From Brevundimonas intermedia (GTDB lineage Bacteria > Pseudomonadota > Alphaproteobacteria > Caulobacterales > Caulobacteraceae), in contig NZ_SPVH01000006.1 of NCBI RefSeq assembly GCF_004614235.1, forward strand, positions 434,001-498,000: a DNA stretch of 64,000 nt. The letters are read 5' to 3'. Shown here piece by piece: positions 47,903 to 59,160 of this stretch (positions are counted from its first letter, which is position 1; each line of letters opens with the position of its first letter). Below the pieces are notes generated by a model. The model ran no database searches. It saw nothing but the letters and a program-made list of their open reading frames with translations, and had not been told where the DNA came from. A program made the translations under genes and the position numbers.

Positions 47903-47955
47903 TTAATGATTAACGGCGATGATCCCGATCTCTCGCGTCAGGATCGTTCGCTTTC

Positions 47956-48822
47956 ATGTTCCAGATCATCGGCATCGTGCTGCTGTTCGGCCTCGTCTTC
48001 GGCAGCTACGCCATCTCTGGCGGCAAGTTCGAAGTGATCCTGCACGCCGCGCCCCACGAACTGATGGCGATCGGCGGCGCGGGCATCGCGGCCTTTATGA
48101 TCTCCAACTCCATGACCGTGATCAAGGGGGCCATGGGCGGGCTGGGCAAATGCTTCGCCGGGCCCAAGTGGAAGAAGCAGGACTACAAGGACCTGTTGTC
48201 GCTGCTGTTTCAGCTGACCAAGACCATGAAGTCCAAGGGCGTGGTGGCGCTGGAAAGCCACATCGAAAAGCCCAAGGAATCTGCCATCTTCCAGAAGTAC
48301 CCCAAGGTGCTGAAGGACCATTTCGCCGTCGACTTCATCTGCGACACCCTGCGGATGATGACGATGAACCTGGAGGATCCGCACCAGGTCGAGGACGCGA
48401 TGGAAAAGCAGCTGGAAAAGCATCACCACGAGCATCTCGAAAACGCCCATGCGCTTCAGGTCCTGGCCGACGGCCTGCCCGCCCTGGGCATCGTCGCCGC
48501 CGTGCTGGGCGTCATCAAGACCATGGGCTCGATTACCGAGCCGCCCGAGGTGCTGGGCACCATGATCGGCGGCGCCCTGGTCGGCACCTTCATGGGCGTG
48601 TTCCTGGCCTATGGCCTGGTCGGCCCGTTCGCCGCACGCCTGACCGCGATCATCAATGAGGAAGCGGCCTACTACAAGATCATCCAGTCGGTGCTGGTGG
48701 CCCACTTGCACGGCAACGCCGCCCAGATCTCGGTCGAGATCGGCCGTGGCGACATTCCCTCCTCCGCCCAGCCGTCCTTCGGCGAGATGGAAGAAACACT
48801 GAACAACATCAAAGCCGACTGA
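47956..48822 (+). CDS. motA: flagellar motor stator protein MotA
   Basis: This 288-residue inner-membrane stator subunit forms, with MotB, the proton channel that drives flagellar rotation. Four helices are present, with the large cytoplasmic loop after the second (GPKWKKQDYKDLLSLLFQLTK, with charged residues that face the rotor). The conserved helix pair comes next (LPALGIVAAVLGVIKTMGS and GALVGTFMGVFLAYGLVGPFA). No motB follows; in Caulobacter the two genes are also apart. The assignment is secure. Confidence 0.95.
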   Translation: MFQIIGIVLLFGLVFGSYAISGGKFEVILHAAPHELMAIGGAGIAAFMISNSMTVIKGAMGGLGKCFAGPKWKKQDYKDLLSLLFQLTKTMKSKGVVALESHIEKPKESAIFQKYPKVLKDHFAVDFICDTLRMMTMNLEDPHQVEDAMEKQLEKHHHEHLENAHALQVLADGLPALGIVAAVLGVIKTMGSITEPPEVLGTMIGGALVGTFMGVFLAYGLVGPFAARLTAIINEEAAYYKIIQSVLVAHLHGNAAQISVEIGRGDIPSSAQPSFGEMEETLNNIKAD

Positions 48823-48953
48823 GTGTCGACGGCTGCGGCGTGACGCCGCCCCGATCGCGCCTTGCCTGATCGTAACTTGCCCTCGCGCACACGGCGGCCC
48901 TATCGTTGCGGTGCAGGGCGCGTGCCCTCGCGCAAGCCTTCGGAGAAGTCCTC

Positions 48954-49265
48954 ATGCGTATCACAGCCCTCGTCGCCGCATCGGCTGCGGTCCTGGTCCT
49001 GGCCGCTTGCAGCAAGGCGCCTGAAGAAAAGGCCGAAGCCCCCGCGACCGATGCGGTCGAGGCCGCCGGCAGCGCCGAGGAAGCGGCCCTGACGGTCGAT
49101 CAGGCCGCCAAGGACGCCGAGGCCGCCGCCAACCAGGCCATCCAGAACGACACCGCCGCCACCACGGCCCCGGCTGCAACGACGATGCAGGGCGCGGACT
49201 CCTCCGCTGCTGCCCCGTCCCCCGCAGCCCCGGCCGAACCGCCCCACGCGCCCGCCGCCCACTAA
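48954..49265 (+). CDS. small Ala-rich lipoprotein
   Basis: This 103-residue predicted lipoprotein has the lipobox LAAC with Cys19 after a clear signal (MRITALVAASAAVLVLAAC). The mature part is acidic and Ala-rich (EEKAEAPATDAVEAAGS, AAKDAEAAANQA), ending in Pro/Ala/His repeats, and is probably disordered or helical. A plausible promoter, TTGCCC and TATCGT 18 bp apart, precedes it. A strong terminator follows. Function unknown. Confidence 0.7.
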   Translation: MRITALVAASAAVLVLAACSKAPEEKAEAPATDAVEAAGSAEEAALTVDQAAKDAEAAANQAIQNDTAATTAPAATTMQGADSSAAAPSPAAPAEPPHAPAAH

Positions 49266-49288
49266 AGAACGGTCGCAAGCCATCGATC

Positions 49289-49312
49289 AGGCCGCCTCGA
49301 ACGAGGCGGCCT
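49289..49312 (+). terminator. terminator after the small lipoprotein gene
   Basis: An 11-bp perfect stem (49289-49299 with 49302-49312) is followed directly by a run of T on the plus strand. The innermost base pairs must open to form a loop. It isolates the lipoprotein gene from mnmC. Confidence 0.85.
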
Positions 49313-49348
49313 TTTTCGTCTGTGCGACGAAGGTGCTAGAGCCGCGCC

Positions 49349-51181
49349 ATGATCTCCGATGACGACGCCTCGCCGCACCTGACCTGGACCGAAGAGGGCG
49401 AGCCGCGCTCGGGCCGGTTCGGCGATGTCTATTTCTCGCGCGACGACGGACTGGCGGAAACGCGGGCGGTGTTCCTGGACGGATGCGGCCTGCCCGACGC
49501 CTGGGCCGGGCGGGACTGTTTCACCGTGGCGGAGCTGGGGTTCGGCACGGGGCTGAACATCGCCGCCTTGCTGGACCTGTGGAGGCGGACGCGGCCCGAG
49601 GGCGGGCGGCTGCATATCTTTTCTATTGAGGGTTACCCGCTGACGGCGAACGAGGCGGCGCGGGCGCTGGGCGCCTGGCCCGAGTTGTCTGAGGCGACGC
49701 AGGCGCTGATCGACAACTGGCCGTCCGCGACGCCGGGCTTTCACCGCGTGGATTTGCCGGGCTTCGACGCCCTGCTGGACCTGGCGGTCGGGGACGCGGC
49801 CTGGGCGCTGGAGCAGTGGTCGGGGGCGGCGGACGCCTGGTTCCTGGACGGCTTCTCTCCGGCGCTGAACCCCGGGATGTGGTCGCCGCAGGTGATGACC
49901 CTGATCGCCGCGCGGTCGGCGCCCGGCGCGCGCCTGGCCACCTTCACCGTCGCCGGCGCCGTGCGGCGTGGCCTGGCCGAGCAGGGTTTCGTGGTCGAGA
50001 AACGCCCCGGTCATGGCCGCAAGCGCGAGCGGCTGGAGGCGCGTCTGCCCTCGACATTTGCGCCCAAGCCGCTTCCCAGCATCGCCGTGATCGGCGCCGG
50101 CGTGGCGGGGGCGTCGGTGGTGCGCGCCCTGAGAGATCAGGGCGTCAGGGCCGTGGTGTTCGAGGCCGAACGGCCGGGCGCGGGCGGATCGGGCTTTCCT
50201 GCGGCCCTGGTCACGCCGCGTCTGGATGCAGGCGATGCGGGCATCGCGGCCCTGCATGCCCAGGCGCTGGAGCGGGCGGTGCATCTCTATGCCGTGACGC
50301 CGGACGCGGTGACGGGCCAGGGGGTGCTGCAACTGCCCCAGGCGCCGCGCGATGCGGCCCGGTTCGACAAGATCGCGCGCCAGCCGATCTGGGCCGAGGG
50401 CGCGATGGCCGTGCTGGATGAAGACGCGGCCGCGACCCTGGCCGGCGAGGCGACGGGGCAGGGCGGTCTGTCGATGCAAGGCGCCTGTGCGGTGCGCCCC
50501 GCAGCCGTGCTGTCGGACTGGCTGGGCGATTCGGACATGCGCTCGGAGCGCGTGACGAGGCTGGCGCGGACCGGGGGCCGCTGGCGTCTGATCGGCGAAA
50601 CGGACGCAATGCTGGCCGAGGTCGATGCGGTCGTGGTCGCCGCCGGCTGGGGATCGGCCGTCCTGCTGGAGGGGCATGATCCGACGCCGCGCCTGTCGCC
50701 GGTACGGGGACAGGCGGATTGGGTGGAGGGCGACGTGGGCGTCCATCCCATGGCCTGGGGCGGCTATGCGGTTCCGACCGGCCAGGGCGCCCTCTATGGC
50801 GCGACCCATGACCGGGGCGATACCGACACGGCGCCGCGCGCAGAAGATAGCGAGAGAAACCTGGCGACCTTGCGGGCGCGCCTGCCGGGTTTGGCCACGA
50901 AGATCGAGGCGGCGGGACAGGCGCAGAGCCGTGCGGCGGTTCGCGCCACCACGCCCGACCGTCTGCCCCTGGCGGGGGGGCTGGACGACGGTCTCTATCT
51001 GCTGGGCGGGCTTGGCTCGCGGGGCTTTTGCGTCGCGGCAGTGCTCGCGGAGCATGTCGCCGCCCTGATCCTGAACCGACCATCGCCCCTGCCGCGAGAT
51101 CTGGCGGCGCGCGTTTCGCCGCACCGGGCGGCCGTCGTCGGCAATCCCCTTGCGCCCCCGTCGCCGGCGAGCGCAGGATAA
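49349..51181 (+). CDS. mnmC: bifunctional tRNA 5-methylaminomethyl-2-thiouridine synthesis enzyme MnmC
   Basis: This 610-residue fusion completes the wobble modification mnm5s2U34. The N-terminal methyltransferase (MnmD) spans residues 1-235 with VAELGFGTGLNIAALLDLW for SAM binding and WFLDGFSPALNPGMWSPQV. The C-terminal FAD oxidoreductase starts at IAVIGAGVAGASVVRALRDQG, with later segments such as DRLPLAGGLDDGLYLLGGLGSRG. The first removes nothing but methylates, while the second cleaves the carboxymethyl group. Both halves look intact. The gene stands alone after a terminator. Confidence 0.95.
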   Translation: MISDDDASPHLTWTEEGEPRSGRFGDVYFSRDDGLAETRAVFLDGCGLPDAWAGRDCFTVAELGFGTGLNIAALLDLWRRTRPEGGRLHIFSIEGYPLTANEAARALGAWPELSEATQALIDNWPSATPGFHRVDLPGFDALLDLAVGDAAWALEQWSGAADAWFLDGFSPALNPGMWSPQVMTLIAARSAPGARLATFTVAGAVRRGLAEQGFVVEKRPGHGRKRERLEARLPSTFAPKPLPSIAVIGAGVAGASVVRALRDQGVRAVVFEAERPGAGGSGFPAALVTPRLDAGDAGIAALHAQALERAVHLYAVTPDAVTGQGVLQLPQAPRDAARFDKIARQPIWAEGAMAVLDEDAAATLAGEATGQGGLSMQGACAVRPAAVLSDWLGDSDMRSERVTRLARTGGRWRLIGETDAMLAEVDAVVVAAGWGSAVLLEGHDPTPRLSPVRGQADWVEGDVGVHPMAWGGYAVPTGQGALYGATHDRGDTDTAPRAEDSERNLATLRARLPGLATKIEAAGQAQSRAAVRATTPDRLPLAGGLDDGLYLLGGLGSRGFCVAAVLAEHVAALILNRPSPLPRDLAARVSPHRAAVVGNPLAPPSPASAG

Positions 51182-51208
51182 GCTGGGGGGCTGTTTCGGG
51201 AGCCAAGC

Positions 51209-51592
51209 ATGCATCGTCTCATTCTGTCCTCGGCCGCCGTCATGGCGCTGTCGGCCTGTGCGCCATCGCCCGGCGCGACGACGGCCAGCCGCGTCGACGC
51301 CACCCAGTGTTTCCGGCCCAGCCTGGTGCGCAACTTCACCGCCCCCAACGACCAGACCCTATATGTGCGCACGTCCGGTTCGGACGTGTTTCAGATCGAC
51401 AGCACCTTCTGCCGCGACATGACCCGCGCCCTGTCGGTCGCGCTGGAGCCGCTCTCTGGATCGAACCTGTGCGTCGGCGATCAGGCGACCCTGCGCAGCC
51501 CGGCGACCGGGCCTCAGCCGTGCCGCGTCCGCATCGCCAGGAAGTTGACGGCCGAGGAGATCGCGGCCCTGCCGTCGCGGGATCGTCCCTGA
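51209..51592 (+). CDS. small lipoprotein, DUF6491-like
   Basis: This 127-residue exported protein has a lipobox-like LSAC (Cys17) after a short signal. The mature domain contains CFRPSLVRNF, NDQTLYVRTSGSDVFQID and spaced Cys residues that could form disulfides. The pattern resembles DUF6491 proteins common in Caulobacterales and Sphingomonadales, but this is from memory of the family. It lies 27 bp after mnmC and may be read with it. Function unknown. Confidence 0.68.
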   Translation: MHRLILSSAAVMALSACAPSPGATTASRVDATQCFRPSLVRNFTAPNDQTLYVRTSGSDVFQIDSTFCRDMTRALSVALEPLSGSNLCVGDQATLRSPATGPQPCRVRIARKLTAEEIAALPSRDRP

Positions 51593-51679
51593 TCGGAAAA
51601 GCTTTGCAGGACCGTTCGGGAGATTGAATTCTTCCGCACACGGGTATGAAATGATCGTCTTGCCTGGGGAGGGAAGAGA

Positions 51680-52120
51680 ATGATCAGAACAATCGGTCTT
51701 GCAGCGATGATGGCGGCAGCCGCCCTGGCGTCGCCCGTGGCGGCGGAAAGCTGGGCCGCGTTTTCGCGCAGCGACGCCGTCGTCTATCTCGTCGATCTGG
51801 ACGGCCTGACGCCGGTGGACGGCGTGGCGACGACGCGGATGGCGCGGGTGCCGGCGCGCGGCGACGCCGCCAATCTGAGCCATGAGACCGAAGAGGTCAT
51901 GGTGCGGTGTTCGGACGGCCAGTCGCGCTCTGGCGCGACCGTGACCTATGGGGCTGACGGCGCCGAAACCGACCGCTATTCCGAGGACACGCCGTGGGAG
52001 GCGACGCCCATCGGCGGCATCTACGGCGGCATCAAGTCCTTCGCCTGCGAAGACATGCGGCCTCAGACCACGGCGTTTCCGACCGTTGCGGCCTTCATCG
52101 CGGGCGGACGCGGCCAGTAG
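51680..52120 (+). CDS. exported small protein, surface-adhesin E-like
   Basis: This 146-residue secreted protein has a signal peptide ending near VAAES (about residue 23). The mature domain (WAAFSRSDAVVYLVDLDGL, CSDGQSRSGATVTYGADG, IYGGIKSFACEDM) has the strand pattern and two Cys of small surface-adhesin E-like domains. That resemblance is weak. A good ribosome site (GGGAGGGAAGAGA) precedes the ATG at 51680. It is the last gene with typical base composition before the atypical segment. Confidence 0.6.
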   Translation: MIRTIGLAAMMAAAALASPVAAESWAAFSRSDAVVYLVDLDGLTPVDGVATTRMARVPARGDAANLSHETEEVMVRCSDGQSRSGATVTYGADGAETDRYSEDTPWEATPIGGIYGGIKSFACEDMRPQTTAFPTVAAFIAGGRGQ

Positions 52121-52146
52121 GCCGCGTCTGGACTGAGTCAGCAGAC

Positions 52147-52323
52147 TTGAGACTGCATCAGCTATTCGGGCTCAGTTTTTTGAAGCAGGGCATCACGTTG
52201 GCCTTCGCCGCTGCACTGATTCAACTAGCTTACGACCCTGAGAGGGGATCGATGCTCAACTCCCTTTGTCAGAACCACAGGGTCCCAAACGGCTATCTTG
52301 GTGTGGTCCTCATCACTAGATAA
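52147..52323 (+). other. possible small frame or gene remnant before the orphan membrane protein
   Basis: A 58-codon frame from a TTG at 52147 holds one hydrophobic stretch (GITLAFAAALIQLAY) followed by DPERGSMLNSLCQNHR. It ends 10 bp before the ATG of the next gene. There is no ribosome site worth the name. It could be a leader peptide, a decayed fragment or chance. I see nothing else in the 213 bp between 52121 and 52333. Confidence 0.2.
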
Positions 52324-52333
52324 TTATCAGCCG

Positions 52334-53725
52334 ATGTCTCAGCCCGCCCCGCCGTTTCCTATCCCCGATCAGTCGCAGATCGGGCTGGAGGCTTTCGGCT
52401 TTGATCTGAACAATCGCGAGATCGCCACACTAATCTACATCGCTCTGACCATCTTGGCGCTGCTGCTATGGCCCAAGATTCGCGGCAGCTTAGGCCGGCT
52501 TGTGAAGGCAGCATTTCATCCCAAGCTCACCGCGATCAATCTGGTGATGTCCCTATATGTCACTCTCTGCACAGCGTTGCTGGCTCTTGTGGGTGCCTGG
52601 GAATGGTCAAACCTCAAGACGACGCTCTTGTGGTGGATAACCGCTGGCTTCGGGGCGGTTTTCAGCGCGAGTCAGATCAAGGAACCAAAGCAGGCGATCC
52701 GCCGACAGCTGAGAGACGTTCTTACCTGGACCGCCGTGATCACCTTCGTCGCGGAGGTCCACAGCTTACCCTTGATTTGGGAGCTTGGGCTGCTGCCCTG
52801 CATCGTCTTGGTCAGTCTGATGCTCGGAATGGCGCAGGTTGGAAAAGAACACGCCATCCTGGTCGGTCCGCTAACATGGGTGTTGTCTTTCATCGGTTTC
52901 GGCTTTCTCGCCTTCAGTGTCGGCGGGATCATTCAGGATCCAATAGACTTTCTCGCCTGGCATCAGTTGCGAGAGTTCGCAGGCCCGCTGCTGCTCTCGC
53001 TGATGTTCATTCCCTTCATCGTCGGGTTGGCGGCGGTGATGATCTACGAGACCCAGTTCACCTCCCTCAGTTTCAGAGTCCAGGACGAGGCGTTGTTGCG
53101 ATATGCACGGTGCCGCGCGCTCTTGGTGTTTGGGCTGGACACGGACGGTGCCCAACGGTTGACCCGTGCGATCCGCATGATGGACTCGCCTGATCGCGCC
53201 GCCGTCGATGCGGAGATCGCCACCATCAAGCGGTTGAAAAGGGTTGAAGCTGATCCGCCGGATGTCGATCCTGCCGCCGGATGGTCTCCTTATCGGGCGG
53301 GCCGCTTTCTCGAAAGCTATGGTCTGGCGACGCAGGACTATCATCGCTCTTTCAATGACTGGTGGAGCGAGGCCCCTTCCGTGAAGCTCACGGACCGCGC
53401 CTTCGCCGACCGGGTGTCATATTATGTGAGCGGGACCGAACATGCCGCCACCCGGCTCAGGCTCGTGGTGGAGGCGTCATACCAAAACGACACCGAGGCA
53501 GCGGACGAAGCGTTCAGGGTCAGGGCGCAATCGCTGCTTGCGGCTGTCCAAGCTACAAGCGCCACATTGCCGTCGCATCTGCTAGAAGATGGGCAGGAGT
53601 GCACAGTTGTCAGCAGACTGAACATCACGGTCTCCAAGACCATCTGGGGCGTTGAGCGCCTCGGTGGCTACCAGAGAAGCTTGGTCGTCCTCCATCCCGC
53701 GCACGTGATGACCCTCTCGGATTGA
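52334..53725 (+). CDS. orphan polytopic membrane protein with cytoplasmic C-terminal domain
   Basis: I do not recognise this 463-residue protein. The N-terminal 270 residues hold about seven hydrophobic helices (for example IATLIYIALTILALLLW, DVLTWTAVITFVAEV and LLLSLMFIPFIVGLAAVMIY). The last 190 residues are soluble and charged (DAEIATIKRLKRVEADPPD, WSPYRAGRFLESYGLATQDY). Base composition is visibly less GC-rich and codon choice less biased than in neighbours, suggesting recent acquisition. It lies alone between the mnmC group and gyrB, a typical place for accessory cargo such as a defence or stress gene. Confidence 0.6.
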   Translation: MSQPAPPFPIPDQSQIGLEAFGFDLNNREIATLIYIALTILALLLWPKIRGSLGRLVKAAFHPKLTAINLVMSLYVTLCTALLALVGAWEWSNLKTTLLWWITAGFGAVFSASQIKEPKQAIRRQLRDVLTWTAVITFVAEVHSLPLIWELGLLPCIVLVSLMLGMAQVGKEHAILVGPLTWVLSFIGFGFLAFSVGGIIQDPIDFLAWHQLREFAGPLLLSLMFIPFIVGLAAVMIYETQFTSLSFRVQDEALLRYARCRALLVFGLDTDGAQRLTRAIRMMDSPDRAAVDAEIATIKRLKRVEADPPDVDPAAGWSPYRAGRFLESYGLATQDYHRSFNDWWSEAPSVKLTDRAFADRVSYYVSGTEHAATRLRLVVEASYQNDTEAADEAFRVRAQSLLAAVQATSATLPSHLLEDGQECTVVSRLNITVSKTIWGVERLGGYQRSLVVLHPAHVMTLSD

Positions 53726-53887
53726 GCAGCCAAGAGCGCGTAGCGCAGGTCGATGTCACTCGCTTATGGCATCGCGTTTCGGTCCGATCGCACGGCGCTA
53801 TGCAGGCCCGATAGCTGTGGCTTCAGTCTCATTTGTTGTGGCCCGAGTCTCAGCTCTAGTGACCCGGTCCACGCGTCCCTCTCGCCG

Positions 53888-56452
<2,565 letters not shown>

Positions 56453-56484
56453 TCAGCGCCGTGTTTGCGACCGATGAATTCCAG

Positions 56485-56817
56485 TCAGTTCGGAAACGCC
56501 GTGTCGGCGAAAGCCTGTGCCAAATCGCGGCGTGTGTGGAGAATGCGCCATACCACGACCTCATGCCCCACGGGGGCGTAGCAGATCAGGTAGGGGAAGC
56601 CTCGCAACGTCCATGTCCGAAGGTCCGGGATGCCCAAGGCGCCGCCGACAATCGGTGATCCGGCCTCAGGCGCTGCGGCCAGAACGACATAGGCCGCGTC
56701 CAGGGCGTGGACAAAGCGCACTGCCGTATCGAAGCTCGCCTCCTGGACGTAATGGTCGACGATGATGTCGAAGTCGCGATCAGCGCTGCTCAGCGACCGG
56801 ATCGCGTATGATCTCAC
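56485..56817 (-). CDS. parE: ParE/RelE-superfamily toxin
   Basis: This 110-residue toxin has the family plan: SSADRDFDIIVDHYVQEASFDTAVRFVHALDAAYVVLAAAP, which I cite by position as residues 10-50, then RTWTLRGFPYLICYAPVGHEVVVWRILHTRRDL. ParE toxins poison gyrase, while RelE toxins cut mRNA. The lack of an obvious RelE catalytic triad and the ParD-like partner favour ParE. It starts at a GTG overlapping the antitoxin stop and lies 170 bp upstream of gyrB, the gene for its presumed target. Confidence 0.85.
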   Translation of the reverse strand: MRSYAIRSLSSADRDFDIIVDHYVQEASFDTAVRFVHALDAAYVVLAAAPEAGSPIVGGALGIPDLRTWTLRGFPYLICYAPVGHEVVVWRILHTRRDLAQAFADTAFPN

Positions 56818-57059
56818 CCTTGGCCACGCCGAGCGGTTTCGATGCGATCCAGACGACGTTTGAAATAGTCAGCATCGACCGTTTCACCGGGACCGGAGTC
56901 TCGACCTTCGATCAGCATGTCGCGGATGCGCTTCTTATCCTGCTCCTGACGCACCAGAGCCAGTACGTAGTCGCTGTCGGCGGTCAGGCCCTGATCGGCG
57001 ACCTGAGCGTCGATGAAAGCCTTCAAGGAATCCGACAGGGAGAGGGTCATCGTCGCCAT
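56814..57059 (-). CDS. parD: ParD-type antitoxin
   Basis: This 81-residue protein begins with a ribbon-helix-helix region (MATMTLSLSDSLKAFIDAQV...ADSDYVLALVRQEQDK). It continues with an acidic, flexible C-terminal part (EGRDSGPGETVDADYFKRRL) that would bind the toxin. It precedes parE and overlaps it by 4 bp. Such antitoxins repress their own operon. The pair sits between recF and gyrB, an unusual site. Confidence 0.85.
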   Translation of the reverse strand: MATMTLSLSDSLKAFIDAQVADQGLTADSDYVLALVRQEQDKKRIRDMLIEGRDSGPGETVDADYFKRRLDRIETARRGQG

Positions 57060-57095
57060 ATCCCGAAGATAACGGAACGGCGAACCGTCGGCAAT

Positions 57096-58229
57096 CTAGT
57101 CGGTTTCCAGCGCGCCGCCGGCGACGCGGACGAACTGGGCGCGGCCTTCCAGACCGGCGAACAGGTCGCGTTCGGTGCCGGTCATGAAGGCCTGGAGGTT
57201 CAGCGCGACGATCTCGTCGAACAGGGCCGCGCGGCGGCGTTCGTCGAGGTGGGCGGGGGCCTCGTCCAGCAGCAGGACGGGGCGGGCGGCCCCGGCGACG
57301 GCCTGATCTGACAGGCGGGTGATCTGGGCTAGGATCAGGTTGAGGACCAAGGCCTTCTGCTCGCCCGACGACCCCTCGGCGGCGGGGCGCTGCTTCTCGC
57401 GGTGCAGCGCGGTCAGGTCGGTGCGGTGCGGGCCGAACAGGGAGCGGCCGGCGGCGCCGTCACGGGCGCGGGCGCGGGCCAGCCCTTCGCGGATCGCGGC
57501 GGCGATCTCGTCTTCTTCGGCCCCGGCCTCGGCCATCTGTTCGGCGGGACCGTCCAGCCCCAGGTCGGCCTGGGGGAAGGGACGGTCGCGGCGGGCGTCG
57601 ATGGCGGCCTGGAGCGCGTGCAGGGCGGCGACGCGGGCGATGGCGGCGCGGGCGCCTGACTCGCCCAGGCGCAGCTCCAGCGCGTCCAGCCAGACCGGGT
57701 CGGCTTCGCGTCCGTCGGCCGCATCGTTCAGCAGGCGCAGCCGTTCGCGCAGGGCCTTTTCATAGATCGAGACGCTGGCGGCGTGATCGGGATCGGCGGC
57801 GAAGACCAGCCGGTCGAAGAATTTCAGCCGCTCGGCCCGCGCATCCGAGAACAGCCGATCCTGCTCGGGCGTGGCCCAGACGGGGCGCAGATAATCGAGC
57901 AATCGGCCCGGCTGGGCCGTTTCGCCGTCGATGCGGACGATGCGCCGCGCAGCCCCCGCCGCCTGCACGCCCGTGCCCAGCCGCGTCTCGTCGTCCAGTT
58001 CGACCATGACGGCCCAGGCGCGGCCGGTCGCCTCGCCGGGCTCGCGACGACCCATCTCGGCGGCGGTGGCCCCGCGCAACCCCTTGCCGGGGGTCAGCAG
58101 GCTGATCGCCTCCAGCAGATTGGTCTTGCCCGCCCCGTTCGGCCCATGCAGCACCACGGGGCCGGAGGTCATCTCCAGCCGCGCGCCCGCATAGGAGCGG
58201 AAGTCGGTGAGGGTGAGGGATTGGATCAA
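57096..58229 (-). CDS. recF: DNA replication and repair protein RecF
   Basis: This 377-residue SMC-like ATPase guides RecA loading at gaps together with RecO and RecR. The Walker A is [21 protein letters not shown] near residue 33. The signature [16 protein letters not shown] and the Walker [23 protein letters not shown] lie in the C-terminal third. Upstream, where dnaN usually abuts it, a toxin-antitoxin pair intervenes; parDE lies downstream. The length is normal. Confidence 0.96.
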   Translation of the reverse strand: MIQSLTLTDFRSYAGARLEMTSGPVVLHGPNGAGKTNLLEAISLLTPGKGLRGATAAEMGRREPGEATGRAWAVMVELDDETRLGTGVQAAGAARRIVRIDGETAQPGRLLDYLRPVWATPEQDRLFSDARAERLKFFDRLVFAADPDHAASVSIYEKALRERLRLLNDAADGREADPVWLDALELRLGESGARAAIARVAALHALQAAIDARRDRPFPQADLGLDGPAEQMAEAGAEEDEIAAAIREGLARARARDGAAGRSLFGPHRTDLTALHREKQRPAAEGSSGEQKALVLNLILAQITRLSDQAVAGAARPVLLLDEAPAHLDERRRAALFDEIVALNLQAFMTGTERDLFAGLEGRAQFVRVAGGALETD

Positions 58230-58247
58230 AGAGCTAACGTGAAAACG

Positions 58248-58586
58248 CTATTTGCGCCGCCGCTCAGACCCACCACGAGGAAACAGGAAATTTCCCACCA
58301 GCAATCCGAATCCAAAAACAGATGCGGTTGTCGTGGTTATCACCGCAATGAATTCGGGTGTTTCCAACCCCATTCCAAGAGGCTTGAGCGAGAATTGCGC
58401 TAAAGTCAGGACTATAAGGAAGCCAACCCACGCCTGCATTATGCCATAGGAAATTTCTGAAAACCGGTCACGGTGCTCAAGAATTTGAGTGTGCTCACGC
58501 CCCTCAAGTTCGCTTGCCGCCTTCTCGGCCAAGCGTTCGCTATCACCTGTGAGGGCGACGTTCCCGCTTTCGACCTTAAGCGCCAA
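58248..58586 (-). CDS. two-helix membrane protein, predicted toxin partner of the Panacea protein
   Basis: This 112-residue protein has a charged soluble N terminus (residues 1-45, ERLAEKAASELEGREHTQIL) and two transmembrane helices (about 48-66 and 79-102), ending in a basic tail. It starts at a TTG that overlaps the Panacea gene stop by 11 bp, so the two are translationally coupled. Panacea antitoxins are known to pair with very different toxins, some of them membrane-active. Toxicity here is inferred from gene pairing, not from a recognised toxin family. Confidence 0.65.
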   Translation of the reverse strand: MALKVESGNVALTGDSERLAEKAASELEGREHTQILEHRDRFSEISYGIMQAWVGFLIVLTLAQFSLKPLGMGLETPEFIAVITTTTASVFGFGLLVGNFLFPRGGSERRRK

Positions 58587-59067
58587 TTCGCTCCACCTTC
58601 TTGGCGTAGACTTGCTGGATCAGGGAGAATGGGATTTGGCGTTTATCAGCTTGGCCAATTTTTTTGACTAGTATGCCCCATGGTTCATTGGGCGCATGCG
58701 TGGCCTCGACGAGCCATGCATCAGATTTGGCCTTATATTCGTCCCAGACCGGACGGAGCTCTTCGGCCAAACCAGTTGGAATTTCTGGCTCCTTAAAGTC
58801 CAGCGTTTCCCAGTCCAGCTCTGTCGCCTTGTGCGTAATAGGGGTGGAGCCGCAGTCCTTAAATTCGAGGTAGACCTCTCGAACCACGGGGCCAAATTGC
58901 CAAGCCTCTACGTCCTCAGAGAAAAGCTCTTCGCCCTTATTTCCCGCGTACCAAGCGTAACAAAAGTACAGAATTTTCTGAAGCTTAAGTTGACGTATCG
59001 GAATGCCTTCTTCTTTGGCCCGATCCAAAATGTAGTTGGCCACCGCAAGGGCGGTTGTCTTAGCCAT
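58576..59067 (-). CDS. Panacea-domain (SocA/DUF4065) antitoxin-like protein
   Basis: This 163-residue soluble protein has the Panacea signature near its N terminus: LKLQKILYFCYAWYAG at about residues 27-42, then ELFSEDVEAWQFGPVVREVY and a conserved C-terminal helix region. Panacea proteins neutralise cognate toxins; the Caulobacter member SocA is a proteolytic adaptor for SocB, a toxin that binds the DnaN clamp. Here the gene lies 94 bp from dnaN. The ATG at 59067 follows GGAGGG. Codon use is less GC-biased than in flanking genes, a sign of acquisition. Confidence 0.85.
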   Translation of the reverse strand: MAKTTALAVANYILDRAKEEGIPIRQLKLQKILYFCYAWYAGNKGEELFSEDVEAWQFGPVVREVYLEFKDCGSTPITHKATELDWETLDFKEPEIPTGLAEELRPVWDEYKAKSDAWLVEATHAPNEPWGILVKKIGQADKRQIPFSLIQQVYAKKVERIGA

Positions 59068-59160
59068 GACGCCCTCCATTTCCGCTCTGGCTAACCCAGA
59101 GGTCCGTTCCACATATGTTCACTGTAGCACGGTTCAAAGGCTGAAGGAATCCGTTGCGTC

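Noticed and set aside
47903..47920. CtrA site in front of motA (TTAATGATTAA)
   Set aside because: The two TTAA elements are 3 bp apart, not 7, so the spacing is wrong for CtrA.
48835..48849. Terminator after motA (GCGGCG-TGA-CGCCGC)
   Set aside because: Short stem and no T run; not convincing.
49262..51214. Minus-strand open frame of about 650 codons opposite mnmC
   Set aside because: Entirely explained by mnmC; no motif and atypical residues.
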